A stretch of DNA of 64,000 bases from Pseudoips prasinana (Eukaryota; Arthropoda; Insecta; Lepidoptera; Nolidae). Below, piece by piece: positions 29,943-42,234 of the stretch. The stretch spans positions 32,447,934-32,511,933 of the forward strand of contig OX621252.1 of the NCBI GenBank assembly GCA_951640165.1, given 5' to 3'. Below the pieces are notes generated by a model. That model made no database searches, was not told the origin of the DNA, and saw only the letters and a list, made by a program, of their open reading frames with translations. A program made the position numbers and the translations under genes. The number at the start of each line of letters is the position of its first letter. Positions within the stretch are counted from its first letter, which is position 1.

Positions 29943-30257
29943 TTGCTGTGCCCCGCGGTTTTACCTGCGTCAATTTTTATAAATTATCACAGCTCCTCTC
30001 CCAGGTGATAGCGTGATAATATGCAGCCTATATGTTGACCCGACCTCTAATTTTCATGCAAAATTTGAAGTAAATCCATGCATTGTTGTCAAAATTTGAA
30101 ATCAATCCATTTTTAGTTTAGCCCGGACATACATACAGACAAAAATTCTAAAAGCTATATTTTTGGCTTCGATATCGATTGTAGATCACGCTCCAAGTAT
30201 CCTTTCTAAAAATATTCAATGTACAGTTTTGACTTTCCTACGATTTTATTATAATGT
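29943..30257 (-). repeat. Interspersed repeat, family J
   Basis: On the minus strand it runs from 'cgtaggaaagtcaaaactgt' through 'cgatatcgaagccaaaaata' to 'ccgcggggcacagc'. Plus-strand copies: 32135-32412 and 41840-42156. Non-autonomous, RTE-like. Confidence 0.75.
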
Positions 30258-30274
30258 ATATACACCGTATAATT

Positions 30275-30370
30275 TAATTTCCTCACGCCTGTTTCCCAGA
30301 GGGGTAGGCAGAGACACCGGATTTACATTTGGCACGATCTTTGCACACCGCTCTTGCTTCGTTTACTGTC
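30275..30370 (-). pseudogene. LINE reverse transcriptase C-terminal scrap
   Basis: The minus strand reads EARAVCKDRAK, then SAYPSGKQA and TGA. Same ending as the fragment at 10097-10306. Confidence 0.6.
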
Positions 30371-30389
30371 TATATATTTTATATATCCT

Positions 30390-30831
30390 TACTAATATTA
30401 TAAATGCGAAAGTAACATTCTCTGTCTGTCTGTCTGTCGGGCTTTCAACCCCAATAAACTGATTTTAGTGAAAATTGGCACACAGATAGTCCAGGGCCTG
30501 AGAAAGAACATAGGCCACTTTTAAATGCGAAAAAAGGGTTGAAAGAGGGGGATGAAAAGTTGTATGGAAGTATTGTCACTTATTTTTCGGCTGTTGATTT
30601 GGTATAAATAAATATGGCATTCAAAGTTTGTGTCATTTTTACCCTCAAGGGTGTAAAATTATAATAGAGGATAGGGGATGAAAGTTTGTATGGAAATATG
30701 TAAGAAGTGTATGTTTGTATGAAAAAAGGAATTTGACAGATTAGGGTAGATGGATGGATGTGCTGGCGTCTGTACATTGATTTCAAATAAGGCATTTGGA
30801 TTTTCGGTGATTATTTCTCCGTGGCGTTTCC
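30390..30831. repeat. RTE-like repeat and partial MITE D
   Basis: 'ttactaatattataaatgcg', '(tgtc)n' and 'accccaataaactgatttta' mark a common lepidopteran RTE-type tail. 30735-30776 holds one end of MITE D ('gtgctggcgtctgtac'). Confidence 0.5.
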
Positions 30832-31123
30832 GATTTTTATGTACTGATGATAATGATGATTTCTATGTATAATACTCACGAGTATTGTCGCTATCATTGT
30901 GTATCATTTTTATGTACTGATGATAATGATGATTTCTATGTATAATACTCACGAGTATTGTCGCTATCATTGTGTATCATTTTTATGTACTGATGATAAT
31001 GATGATTTCTATGTATAATACTCACGAGTATTGTCGCTATCATTGTGTATCATTTTTATGTACTGATGATAATGATGATTTCTATGTATAATACTCACGA
31101 GTATTGTCGCTATCATTGTGTCA
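30832..31123. repeat. 73-bp minisatellite, 4 copies
   Basis: 'gtactgatgataatgatgat' recurs at 30841, 30914, 30987 and 31060, a period of exactly 73. Copies look identical except at the array end. Each unit contains the near-palindrome atactcacgagtat. Confidence 0.95.
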
Positions 31124-31165
31124 TTTTGAAGAAGATCGGTTCAGCCGTTCAGGAGGTATACGATC

Positions 31166-31414
31166 AGGGGCTCTACCGGGTAAGTCACCGAACATCGTTT
31201 TCGTAGATGGCGTTCAAATAAATAAAGGTTAAAAATGACTTAATCAATCGTTAAATCGGCTTCTACGTTGACAATCGATTCCGGGCCGTTTATCACATCA
31301 CATGTGGTCATGGAAGCCGATTTAACGATTGATTAAGTCATTTTTAACTTTTATTTATTTGAATACCATTCACGAAAACGATGTTCGGCGATTTAGCCGG
31401 TAGAGCCCCAGGAA
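31166..31414. mobile_element. MITE, family M, copy 2
   Basis: Same layout as 9843-10091: 'ggggctctaccggg' and 'gccggtagagcccc' ends, inner 'cgttaaatcggcttc' and its complement. Confidence 0.85.
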
Positions 31415-31681
31415 GGAACTACATGAGTCGCCAATTATTAAAGTATAATTTTTAATCGGCTGTGTGGTAACTGCATAGGATATCATCACCCCATCTTATC
31501 CCGTGGGGTTCGTAGAAATTGTCCCGAGGGAATACCTACCAGAGAACGGGCAGTTGTTGACAATCAAATTGCAATCTCCAACCCGTCTGCCAATATTGCC
31601 GCCCCATTCTTTGGGAAAGTTTTTGTCCAGCAGTGGACGTAATTTGGTTGGCAAGTTTTAATTAAGAATGTTATTACTTAC

Positions 31682-31782
31682 CGCACTAGCGGGGATAATA
31701 GGTCTCTCGCTGAATATCCTATGGGGTTCCAGCTCCACTCTCGGAGTCGATAGCTTACTGTATTCACCTAGTGGTTTCTTAT
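31682..31782 (-). CDS. Sidestep-family receptor, cytoplasmic exon
   Basis: Acceptor 'acttattgcag' and donor 'gtaagtaata'. Entering in phase 1 from exon 34864-35024 it reads DKKPLGEYSKLSTPRV, then ELEPHRIFSERPIIPASA, and leaves in phase 0. That is exactly what the last exon at 9730 needs. Its 101 bases have no internal stop. Part of the intracellular tail: hydrophilic, proline-containing, with no known domain. It is flanked by a 3-kb intron and a 22-kb intron. Confidence 0.75.
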
Positions 31783-32134
31783 CTGCAATAAGTATTTCGA
31801 TTATAATTTTCTGTTTAGGTGAATTTAATCAATACTAATAATAAAAGGTACACACGGCTTCATATCTAGCTATACATTTCCAGTATAAGCTGATCTCGCG
31901 TTGTATAGGATTTCCATACAATGAGAGTTCAGTTTATATTACAATACAATACAATTATTTATTGCAATCATGTGTTCAATATTGGTGTTACATAAGCATA
32001 TGGGTATCAACATGAACTCTGTTAGGGCACAGCAATTAGTTTTACGTACATTAATTCAAGTAAGTACATTATTTCAATGAAGTTAAATAAGATATTAAAA
32101 ACAATATAATAAAATTGTAGAAAAGTCGAAACTG

Positions 32135-32412
32135 TACATTGAATATTTTTTTAAAGGAGACTTGGGTCGTGATCTACAAACGATATCGAAGCCAAAAATA
32201 TAGTTTTTAGAATTTCTGTCTGTTTGTCTGTATGTATGTCGGGTTAAACTCAAAAAGTACTGCATGGATTAACTTCAAATTTTGCATGAATATTACTAAT
32301 AGTTCGGGTCAACATATAAGCTACATATTATCACGCTATCACCTACGGGGGAGGGGCTGTCATAATTTATAAAGTTTAACGCGGGTACCTACAACCGCGG
32401 GGCACAGCTAGT
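32135..32412 (+). repeat. Interspersed repeat, family J
   Basis: 'gatatcgaagccaaaaatat', then 'ctgcatggattaacttcaaa' and 'cgcggggcacagctagt'. The copy 41840-42156 is very similar. Confidence 0.75.
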
Positions 32413-32734
32413 TATACAATAAAATAAAATACACAAAAAATTCAAAGTCAATAATAATGTCAACATGAATGTCAAATTAATTATAATTGATGATTAGATG
32501 CATGATTATTTATTAAATTATTCTTTATTCTTTATTGTACACAGAAACATACATTTAAATTAAATCTTACAATGAAAAGCCATGTACATAGGCGAGCTTA
32601 ATTCATTTATGAATTTTCTTCTTTGAATTATAATTATTATTCAACAAATTCTTAAACCTCTTATTGGAAATGTATAGCTTGACATGAAGTCGTGTGTACG
32701 TATCTTCGAGCATTTAATAATATAATAATAATAT

Positions 32735-32975
32735 CTTGGGACAATGTCACACAGATCATCCTAGCCCCAAACTAAGCAAAGCTTTTTCTATGGGTACCAG
32801 GCGACGATATACATACTTATATAGATAGATAAATACTTATATACATGGAAAACATCCATGACTCAGAAACAAATATTCGTGCTCATCACACAAATATTTG
32901 CACTTACCGGGATTCGAACCCAGGACCACCAGCTTCGTAGGCAGGAGCACTACCAACTAGGCTACGGTGACCGTT
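32735..32975 (-). repeat. tRNA-derived SINE, family C
   Basis: Reverse copy with the B-box complement 'gggattcgaaccc' and end 'aggctacggtgacc'. Confidence 0.85.
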
Positions 32976-33018
32976 TTATTTAGCTGTCAAGTACGTATAT
33001 ATCATCTATATCTCTATA

Positions 33019-33566
33019 CAATGTCGCCCATGCGCATGTGACCGCCCGTAATATTCTGAATATTCATGAAAAAATATCGAAAATAAACTTCAAAAGGGGG
33101 GGTCTATCTGTAACAGTTTTTTTTTAGAGATAGGTATTAGTAATGTTCTGTGAATTTTTAGCTGTTATGTAGTAGATTACAAATAATGATTAAAAAAGTG
33201 GTCCTATGGGGATAATTTATGGACTTACACTAGTTTTTTTAAAATAAATACACAATTTTTTACCGAAAAAATTACTTCGATTCCGTTTTTTTTTTTCGTA
33301 GTCGATAATTTTTAGTAAAATGTTAATTAACCTGTTAAAATAACTCATAAGCTTTTGGAAATAATAAACAAAATACAAATCGACCCATAAACTTTGGAGA
33401 TGTGTCAAAAAATAGAAAGCAAGTCTACAAACTCTACTTAAAAAATTCAAAATTGAATAACATGATAAATGTTACAGATAGACCCCCCCTTTTGAAGTTT
33501 ATTTTCGATATTTTTTCATGAATATTCAGAATATTACGGGCGGTCACATGCGCATGGGCGACATTG
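33019..33566. mobile_element. TA-target MITE with about 97-bp inverted ends
   Basis: Left 'caatgtcgcccatgcgcatg' and right complement, continuing inward to 'gggggtctatctgtaac'. TATA flanks both ends. The interior has no transposase. Probably Tc1/mariner-mobilised. Confidence 0.88.
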
Positions 33567-34119
33567 TATATCATAATGTAAACTATTATACATTGTTTAT
33601 ATATACTCTGTATTTGTATAAAACTTTACAGCTGAAATATTCCTACAGGGCCACCGTCCATAGACAACGTGCTAATAATACTGGCAACATTGTCACTCTA
33701 AATATAGGCAGGCTAATGGTTAGTGGTCAGTTCTCGACAATAGATACATTACACACTATTGGGAGCGCACTATTATAACAGAGCTTCTCGCCAAAAGTGG
33801 AAATTTCATCCTTATCACCTGGTTGAATGGTCATCTAACACCGTGCGTTCCACAAGAAACTTTATACCGCACTGATCTGAACTTTCTATTCAGACCTAAA
33901 TTGGACATAACAAATCCAGTAATGTAACAATTGAGCAGTTAATAAACATCTCTTCTCAGTTAAACGGTGTTAAGTCAGAACATTCCACTTTTATTCGGTT
34001 ATGTTTTAGAGGTAAAATGTGTAATATAACAGCACAAATGATATTAACTTTCAAAGGCTTCAGTTGACAGAAGGATCTTGCCCGGGTATCTTTCTGTGGA
34101 AACAATTAACTGCGGAAGT

Positions 34120-34275
34120 ATTTCCGATCCAAGAAGCGTGTCTATTCCTATCTTCTATCGGCAACGCAATTGCGGCTCCTCTGGTGTTGTGAGTGTCCAT
34201 GGGCGGCGATGATCACTGACCGCCAGGTGACCAACTAGCTCATTTGCCTTGCTATCATACAAAAATAATGACGAG
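34120..34275. repeat. Interspersed repeat, family K
   Basis: 'gtgtccatgggcggcgatga' and 'gccaggtgaccaactagctc', a sequence widespread in lepidopteran genomes. Also at 34530-34745 and 43575-43745. Confidence 0.65.
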
Positions 34276-34529
34276 TGGTATTGCTGGTAATAGTAGGCTC
34301 GCGGTAAGTGCATCAGAGACGCTAAGAAATTAAATCTACATTGGTGGCCCCCATCGCCAGCTAAGTGGATTTAATTTCCATGCTCTGGAAGGTATGTTAA
34401 GTCGTCAATCCCGCTGTAGTCATAAAATAACAGCGCCGTGAACAATATATAAGAGAGGTAGGGAATAGCGTTCATTCGCTCAAAGAGCAGCCCGACTGGG
34501 GAAGTACCTCCACCTTACAGAAGACATTT

Positions 34530-34745
34530 TTTAATAATAACATTAATAACATAATGTTGTGTTTCTGCGTGAGAGTAAGGTCGCCAGAGCTCATTGGGAT
34601 GTGAGGCAGGGTCAGCAAAACTTAGTTGCTGGCTCTTAAAGGCCGGCAACGCACCCGCGACTCCTTGGTGTTGCGAGTGTCCATGGGCGGCGGTGATCAC
34701 TTACCATCAGGTGACCCACTCGCTAGTTTGTCGCCCTCTGATATA
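34530..34745. repeat. Interspersed repeat, family K
   Basis: 'gctcttaaaggccggcaacg' through 'gatcacttaccatcaggtga'. Close to 43575-43745. Confidence 0.7.
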
Positions 34746-34863
34746 AAAATAAAACTCTGACACTAGGATAACTACCATCCATACGATACTTAGTCAACAA
34801 GCTATGTGTAACAAACTCCTCATGATTTACACCGCTTAGACCCACAAGCCATCTTATGCTTAC

Positions 34864-35024
34864 CATAATGACAAGGTATAATATCAGGGTCTGTGTCTTC
34901 TCCGCTGGCGTCCATCTTCAGTTCATACTGACTGCAGTAGTCCAGTTTGGGTGACGCACAGTAGGTGTTCAAGTTGTCTTGTTTTGATAGAGACTCTACA
35001 CTCTGTTCCATGTAGAGAGCGTTA
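34864..35024 (-). CDS. Sidestep-family receptor, cytoplasmic exon
   Basis: Acceptor 'tctcccacag' and donor 'gtaagcataa'. In phase with the membrane exon it gives NALYMEQSVESLSKQDNLNT, then YELKMDASGEDTDPDIIPCHY. Acidic intracellular segment right after the membrane-proximal residues; a DPDIIP-like motif is, as I recall, common in side-family tails. Candidate tyrosines (ALYM, NTYC, LDYC, SQYE) could be phosphorylated, which is inference. Confidence 0.85.
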
Positions 35025-35322
35025 CTGTGGGAGAAAAAATATATTTAAGGAGGCGGCATACAGTAAACGTGTTTTATTTTCTCGTTTTTGCTCAGCACTG
35101 AAAATGACAACAGATTTGAATTATTAACAGAATATTAAGCTATATATTCGCTTTAAAAATAATAACATTTTTTTTTACAATTTTATAATTCCCTTCGAAC
35201 GAGTCCAACTTGCACTTAGCCGATTTATTACTATTTATTATTACTTTTACAATTTACCACTATTTGTATTTACTTATTACTAACTTATTGTCTCATTGAG
35301 AAAATAATCTCAGGTACCCAAT

Positions 35323-35464
35323 GTACAGACACCAGCACATCTAGGTACCCCAATCTGTCTAATTTCTTCAATAGATTTTAAACTTTATCTCAAAAGCATA
35401 AGGTTCACTTTCAATTGGGGAAATTTGACAGATTGGGGTAGCTTCATGTGCTGGCATCTGTACG
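35323..35464. mobile_element. MITE, family D, full copy
   Basis: 142 bp with inverted ends 'gtacagacaccagcacat' / 'atgtgctggcatctgtac' and the inner pair 'ccccaatctgtc' / 'gacagattgggg'. Confidence 0.88.
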
Positions 35465-36224
35465 TAAATAAATAATATTACATATTCAAAACACATCTTG
35501 TTTATTTAGTTAAGAGTATTTGTGTCTCGTTCCCCTATAATAAACATTTTAATCATATAATTTTAACTCGGCTACAAAATCTCGAATTTCCAAGTTGCAA
35601 ACTAAAAACAAATTATTTTCGTAGCATCAGATCAGCATACAAATAAGTGTATTAAAAAAACAAGCCAAATGCTAGTCGGGCTTTGTTGTGTTTGGGTTCC
35701 GTAGATGGTGACAAGATGTAAAACAAAACAAAACTTTGACTGGCCTGTTGCAGCCAGCGGTCGGTTTTATTTCGACCCGAGACAAATCTTTGTGTGATTC
35801 GAATGAACACCATTATTTCTTGTGGCTAGATGTAATTTTTTCATAACTAGATGCCCCGCGGTTTCACCCGCCTTAAACTTTATAAATAAAGTCTATACTA
35901 AATTTTATTAAAATCACTCCAGCCGTTTAGCCGTGAAGAAGTAACAAAAATACACAATCACAAACTTTCAGCTTTATAATATTAGTGTGATATGTGTGTA
36001 GTTAGGAATATATAAGTATGTTTATCAGTAGTCTGCCTACTTTGGGATCGGATGACAGTTTGTTAGTATAACCAGATATAAAGAGGTTGTTGTGATTACA
36101 TGTTCTGAACTACATTAAATATCATAATTTGAATTTCTTTTGTTTAATTAGCCCTTTTCCGCTGTCCTTTCTGTTTATCATTTCTTATGGCAGTCGGCAT
36201 CCAGAGAAACTGGGACGCTTGTTT

Positions 36225-36440
36225 GCTTATCGTATCGGTTACCCTAGTGTCAGAGTTGTTCAAGCCGCCCATTAGGCCTCTGACATGGCTTAACGACTCT
36301 TGCCTAATGGCTATAACCGGGACCGACAGCTTAATGTGCCCTCTGAAGCACGGTGATGCTCAGAAATAGAACCATTTTGGCGGTCACCCATCTATGCAGT
36401 GACCGTGAGCCTAGTTTCTTAACCTTGCCAATCACTTACG
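36225..36440 (+). repeat. Interspersed repeat, family H
   Basis: 'tgtcagagttgttcaagccg', 'acatggcttaacgactcttg', 'ccactttggcggtcaccca'-like and 'cgccaatcacttac'-like blocks. Copies: 47075, 58240 (minus), 59640 (minus) and 61420 (minus); short pieces at 6960 and 51870. Class not assigned. Confidence 0.75.
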
Positions 36441-37451
36441 GATAGTACAAGCTTTGCTTAGATTGGGATAAATGGCGCTTTGCGATATTACTTGGATACT
36501 TATTATTGTTACTATCACAGATAGATCGAAATATAAATTAATAACATCATGCCAAATATTGACTGGTATAGGAAATTTTTTTGATAGTTTGGGCTACATA
36601 TTTTACTTTCATGGTGATTTTTGATTTACTTGAATATTAAATTCAATTCATGATACTCGCTGGTAATATAACTTACTTGTGGTGAAAGAATGTTTACCAT
36701 CTCTTAAGTTGTTTTTTTCAATTATTCACTTTATAATATTAGTTTACATAAAGTTGTAATAGTCCCGTAGTATTAATGACTGCGGTACGAACAAATAGCA
36801 CATTAGCTTCGTTTCTATCCTTTATATACGGAACTCCAAATACAATCTTCAAAAATACCTAAGTTCCAAAGGTGATTTTGTTTCAAAATAACAAGAAAAA
36901 AAAAACAAACAGTCTTTATCTAATTTGGACCTTGTGACAAAGCCTTTTTTGCCAAAAGCTCTTTTGTGTGTTTGTTGCTCTAATACTTTTATAATAATAA
37001 TGTACAGTCGCCAACTTTAATATGTGAATACGGAGTTTGAGATAAAGTATTATTATACAAGTTAATAATTGTTTTTTCCTTTGTCTCTTTATTTGGACGA
37101 TTGTATGTATAATTATTTATACAAGGTATAAATTAAATAATGGAAGTAATATAAATTATAGTCCACCTGTTTGTAAAACAGGGAAAATATTTATTTTGTC
37201 TCCCCATACGAAATGCATTTATGTGGATACTAGCTGCGTCCTGCGGTTTTACCCGCGTTAAAATTTATAAATTATAGCCTATGTGTTATTTATTTATTAA
37301 TTCTTGGAAGACCAACAGCTATACAATATTCAGATATAATATAACTATATTACTACAAAGTTTAATTAAAATCCGTTCGGTAGTTTTTGCGTGAAGAAGT
37401 AACAAACGTACACAGTCACACACTCACAAACGTTTGCCTTTATATCTAGGG

Positions 37452-37695
37452 GATATCTAGGAACAGTGTCACAAAGATCATCCTAGCCCCAAACTAAGCA
37501 AAGCTTGTACTATGGGTACCAGGCGACGATATACATACTTATATAAATAGATAAATACTTAAATACATAGAAAACATCCATGACTCAGAAACAAATATTC
37601 GTGCTCATCACACAAATATTTGCACTTACCGGGATTCGAACCCAGGACCACCAGCTTCGTAGGCAGGGGCACTACCAACTAGGCTACGGTGACAT
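37452..37695 (-). repeat. tRNA-derived SINE, family C
   Basis: Third copy, very similar to 32735-32975. Confidence 0.85.
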
Positions 37696-37899
37696 TAGTA
37701 TAGCATATACTATATTATAATATAGTATAGTAATATTAGTATGATTGTATATCTTTGAATATTTATTAAATCATTGTTTTTATTATTAACTATGATTTAA
37801 TTTATTATTTTTAGCCTTCTAAACATGCTATATTAAAAAGCGTCTTAAATGCGTTAAGAAATATCTAATGGATTGTATAAATTCGAGTCTCAGAACCAC

Positions 37900-37973
37900 G
37901 GTGCGGTGACGGAGCGGTCAACGCTTATGGGGCCGGATACCCCGGGGTTGTGGGTTCGATTCCCACCCGCACT
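37900..37973 (+). repeat. tRNA-like sequence (74 nt), possible SINE head
   Basis: Acceptor ggtgcgg/ccgcact pairs fully with one G-U. The anticodon arm is tgggg-ccggata-ccccg (GGA, but C33 instead of U33) and the T arm gtggg-ttcgatt-cccac. A decayed copy with the same downstream bases ('cttaaatttat') is at 48262-48340. So a repeat is likelier than a working tRNA-Ser gene. Confidence 0.5.
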
Positions 37974-38419
37974 TAAATTTATGCAATTCATTTTAAAGAG
38001 GCCTAAAAATGGTACACGTTGTTCAGTTTCAAAGGCAAATTTAGCTCCTTAAGCTAGGTTAACTATGTATGTTATATACAAATTTATACATATTACATAC
38101 AAATATATACACTTTATATACAAATATATTAAAGGTGTAGCAAAAATAGTGGGTGAAACTTAATGCATAATTATACAGTGGAACGCCATACAGAGTCGCG
38201 AGGAAACACCAAATGAAAAAAATAAAAAAAATAAAGTATAAGTTCCTATACAAACATGTTGTACCTATAGCTGACGAATTTTGTATGAGAAACCAAGAGA
38301 AATATGTATTTAATAGTCGTAAAACATTGATTTCTGCCATATATTGGCATTTTATTTTTGTATGACTAAAGTACGCTGAGCTACGAAAAGTTTTTTTGGC
38401 AAAAATGTCACAATAACAC

Positions 38420-38490
38420 GTTTTGTCTTCAACCGGGATGCGAACCCGGGATTCAATTATCTGCAATCAAGCAAGCTAACCAATGATTCA
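38420..38490 (-). repeat. tRNA-like fragment
   Basis: Minus strand shows 'attggttagcttgc' and 'cccgggttcgcatcccggtt' at tRNA-like spacing. No good acceptor stem. Probably a SINE remnant. Confidence 0.4.
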
Positions 38491-38943
38491 GTATAATATT
38501 GTCTACTTATACCTATATTTACCGAATCAAAGTGCGAGACTGTACAATGTACGCCGGAACCATAAAACCAATTTTCTTCGCTGTGGGATAATCATGGTAT
38601 TAAAAGTTATTAAATCTGGAGATATTTTCGCGTGTTCCGTACATTTTGTTTTTATGCATCATTTAACATTTTGTGTTACTTATTAAACGTATATTTATAT
38701 TAAAACCTCCTTGACTTCGTCATATGTGTAGTGGTTTAGCTCACTAATGTAGGAATTCGACGAGACAGTGAAAACAATTTTATCGACAAGTTTATCAATT
38801 ACCGTCCTCAGAATTTCCGTAGCAGAAGCGTCAATGAACTTACATTGAATTGATAATAGTAAACGGAAATAAATAAATATCTTAGTAAGACTGCACGACG
38901 AACATCTGATCTCAAACTAAGTATAGCATGCACTAAGCCATCT

Positions 38944-39084
38944 ATGTACAGGTTTTGCTATAACGCGGACGAAACACCTCTACACCTGCTCTGCCACTGT
39001 GAACCACTGATGCATAAACGTAACACCGTCCTGGGCCAACACTTCTTGCACCAGGACGATATTATCGATACTCCTGCCACATAG
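38944..39084 (+). pseudogene. LINE reverse transcriptase C-terminal zinc-finger fragment
   Basis: Reads YRFCYNADETPLHLLCHCEP and LGQHFL before TAG. The C-x-x...H-x4-C pattern matches the finger that closes R1/I-type LINE polyproteins. Nothing upstream is preserved. Confidence 0.65.
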
Positions 39085-39204
39085 ATTATGCCATTTATCT
39101 ATGTTGCAGGGTTAGACAGGGAAGGTTAGTTGGAGCAACGAGCACAATAGTGCATCACTGGGCGCAGTGTTACCAGGTCCTCCGGGGACTGGAAATAGCC
39201 GCCT

Positions 39205-39555
39205 CCAGAAGAATAAAGTCAAAGTCAAAAATTATTTTTTCCTTAATAATTTTACATTTATGTGGAATCGTCATATTTTTTTTTTACCCTACCGTACAGT
39301 GCATGACGTGGCAGCTACTGAGAAACACTGCCAGAAAACTTAGTAGGAATCCTTTTTTTAAATAAAATATACTTAAGATTAATTACAATCATGTGTGTTG
39401 ACTCAGAACAACTCAATCCCAAGCACTTTTATCACTTAAATAATCAGAAATTTTGTAATATGCTACACAATTTGGCTTTAATAATTCTTTTAAACTTATT
39501 CGTAGACAATTCTCTAATATCATTGGGAAGTTTGTTATAGAATCTTATAATATAA
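39205..39555 (-). mobile_element. CR1/jockey-like LINE, 3' end
   Basis: Minus-strand IRFYNKLPNDIRELSTNKFK lies near 39545-39480, followed by a 3' UTR and a 'gactttgacttt' tail. Copies at 1506, 40630, 59265, 60555 and 62330. Confidence 0.8.
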
Positions 39556-40629
39556 TAATAATAAGAATAAGAAGTCATCCGAACAACTGATAAACATACC
39601 TATATATTGGTAAATAAATAGGTAATGATAATAATGATGTATGAATTTTTTTTAACCCAGATACAGAAAAAAAAACATGCTTATCACGCAGAGATTTGTC
39701 AAACCTATGACCTCTTCCTTTTCAGTCAGGGTATACTCTGCTGTACTGGCTGATTATATTATATATGTATATTACAATGTTGGCTACGTCTACAATGAAG
39801 CTGTTTACGAAGCCCAAGTAATTTTAAAAAGGACTGGTCGTGGACGAGGCCTTTGAAACAAACGAGGCAGTAAATTGCAATTTATTTGAGGTATATATTT
39901 TTTGTTCTTAACTTACCTCAAAAATCGGGAAAGTTATAATAATTTTGAAACTTGTTTGTATATATGTTATTATCTGGCCATCTTAGCTACAAATAGGTTC
40001 GATCAATATCAATGCCTTTTTTAAGTAGTTTTCTTGTTTCCCAAACACAGAGGTTTGCAACCTTTTGGATTGCATCTCATCACAAGAAAAACAAAAGCGA
40101 AGAAAACTAGAAACAAGGAATTTTGGAAGCTTCTTACTTTATAACTGATAATGTTCTATTCTATCTCTAAGTGTGTGTGTGTGCGCGCTTGTGTGTCCAG
40201 GTAACAATAATAACAATATGGAACCCTTCGTGTGTTCCGATCATGTGTGAGTAGCAAAAACATCGGATATTATTTTCTGGTAGCTAGTTAAATCGCAAGT
40301 GTTATAACACATATTATTCAGATTCAATATTTTCACTTTGAACAAATGACACGAGAGGTATAAATGGAGCTATAAATTGTGGTATAGGTGCGTTAAATAA
40401 TTAACTTAAACTAATTAGCTAACGAATTTTAATACGCAAATGTAAATAAAATTAAACACGTGAATGGTACACCACGTTGTTTATGATATAACACATTTTC
40501 CGAAAGCTCCGTTGTACGCAGGTGTAAAAACAAGTGATAACATTGTAAAATATCTATCTCATTCTCTCGCAGGCTAAATCCTATTTATGTATCTATACGT
40601 TAGTCTCTTTTTACTGTCAGTTTTTCGTT

Positions 40630-40800
40630 TCATCGAATTTCAAAACAACTGTGCTAAAGAAGTTTCACTTCAAAAGGATTCCTACTGAGTTTTCTGGCAG
40701 TGTTTCTCAGTAGCAGCCAAGCTAATGCACTGAATGGTATGATAAAAATTTACGATTCCACAAATATAGCATTTTAATTAAAATGGAATTGAATTTGAAA
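40630..40800 (+). mobile_element. CR1/jockey-like LINE 3' UTR
   Basis: 'ggattcctactgagttttct', 'gtttctcagtagcagcc' and 'tgaattt' tail. Complement of the 39205 family. Confidence 0.7.
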
Positions 40801-41835
40801 AGAAATAAACAAAAAGAAAATATAATCCTTAACTTAACTTAATTACAATTAGTTTACATAGGAGTTAATTTGGAAGCATTCAACATTATCGGCACAAGCT
40901 AGGAAAGGCGTCTACCTCAGCAAATGCTACAGTAAAAAATTACGGTAACGCCGATCTTTTTGAACTCCCCGCTACTAAAAAATGAAACTGCCTAAAATAA
41001 AAAAATGGTAGTACTATTTTACGAAATTTTTTTTTACGTATATTTGATTTATTTCATATACTATACATGATAAATTCTATAGAAATACATTATAAAGGTT
41101 ATAATAATCCAAATCAAGATCACTTGTGTACTACAATAATTCGTAAATTAATACCCTATCGAGTATATGATTGAGTATAAAAATATCCAAAGAATATTTC
41201 GCAACAAATAAACTAAGCCCTTAGACGACCTTCCCAATATTCGGTCGCTAACTAGTAATTTTTGTTCGACATGTAAATAAAAAACTATTTTTCGTCTAGA
41301 CTCGAAATTATAATAAATTATTCATAATGATGTAAATTATACATCCAGACATATAGATTTGTATATAATAAATAGTCTTTTTAAGATTCTCAAACGATAA
41401 ACGAAGCCTTTGAACCAATATAATATTTATGTATGGCAACACTTGAATCACTTTTGTGGTTTCGGAGATCATGGACTTATCTACATTTTTTTTTGCATTC
41501 TTCAAATTTAATTGAAATATCTTTTGCATCTTGTGTAATGTGTTCGTCTGCAAAAAGTGGTGCCATTTTTAATACCATAGTTAATCTCACCGTAAGCGAT
41601 CGCTTTCGGCTTACGGACTCTCGAGCACTAGCAAGCGGTCATGAAGGACTTATCTAGTACTAGCAAGCAGTCAGTCTATGGATGGGTTACCGAGAAAATG
41701 GATTGATTTTGAGGGTCTTTGTGCTTCGGAAGGCACCTAACTGTCTGTTCATAGAAAACAGTCGTTAAGTGCATTGGATAGGCTAAATGTGTCCCAAAAA
41801 ACATTTATCTTTTTCTACCAAAAGCGGCAATATTA
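40800..41835. other. No gene seen
   Basis: AT-rich. Small frames at 41308-41657 on both strands lack domains. Confidence 0.35.
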
Positions 41836-41839
41836 TCTA

Positions 41840-42156
41840 TACATATAATAAAATCGTAGGAAAGTCAAAACTGTACATAGAATATTTTTTTAAAAGGATA
41901 CTTGGAGCGTGATCTACAATCGATATCGAAGCCAAAAATATAGTTTTTAGATTTTTTGTCTGTGTGTCTGTTTGTCTGTATGTATGTCCGGGTTAAACTC
42001 AAAAAGTACTGCATGGATTTACTTGAAATTTTGCATGAATATTACTAAGAGGTTGGGTCAACATATAGGCTACATGTTATCACGCTATCACCTACGGGGG
42101 AGGAGCAGTGATAATTTATAAAGTTTAACGCGGGTAAAACCGCGGGGCACAGCTAG
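41840..42156 (+). repeat. Interspersed repeat, family J
   Basis: The most complete copy, from 'ctatacatataataaaatcg' to 'ggggcacagctagt'. Confidence 0.8.
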
Positions 42157-42234
42157 TTCAAAATATAAACCATAGAAATTAGCACGAATTGATGATTGAT
42201 TGACTTGATTGATTGAACGCCTTTTAGACCAGGA

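Larger units (their letters stand above)
9731..31681 (-). other. Last intron of the sidestep-like gene (21,951 bp)
   Basis: Donor 'gtaagtaat' at 31681 and acceptor 'tccgcag' at 9731. It carries the Gypsy element, the foldback element, the satellite with its solo LTR and many LINE fragments. No further exon was recognised inside it. Confidence 0.65.

Noticed and set aside
30832..31123. CRISPR-like array
   Set aside because: Uninterrupted 73-bp tandem repeats with no variable spacers.
37900..37973. Functional tRNA-Ser(GGA) gene
   Set aside because: C at position 33, and a second copy sharing the flank, favour a SINE head.
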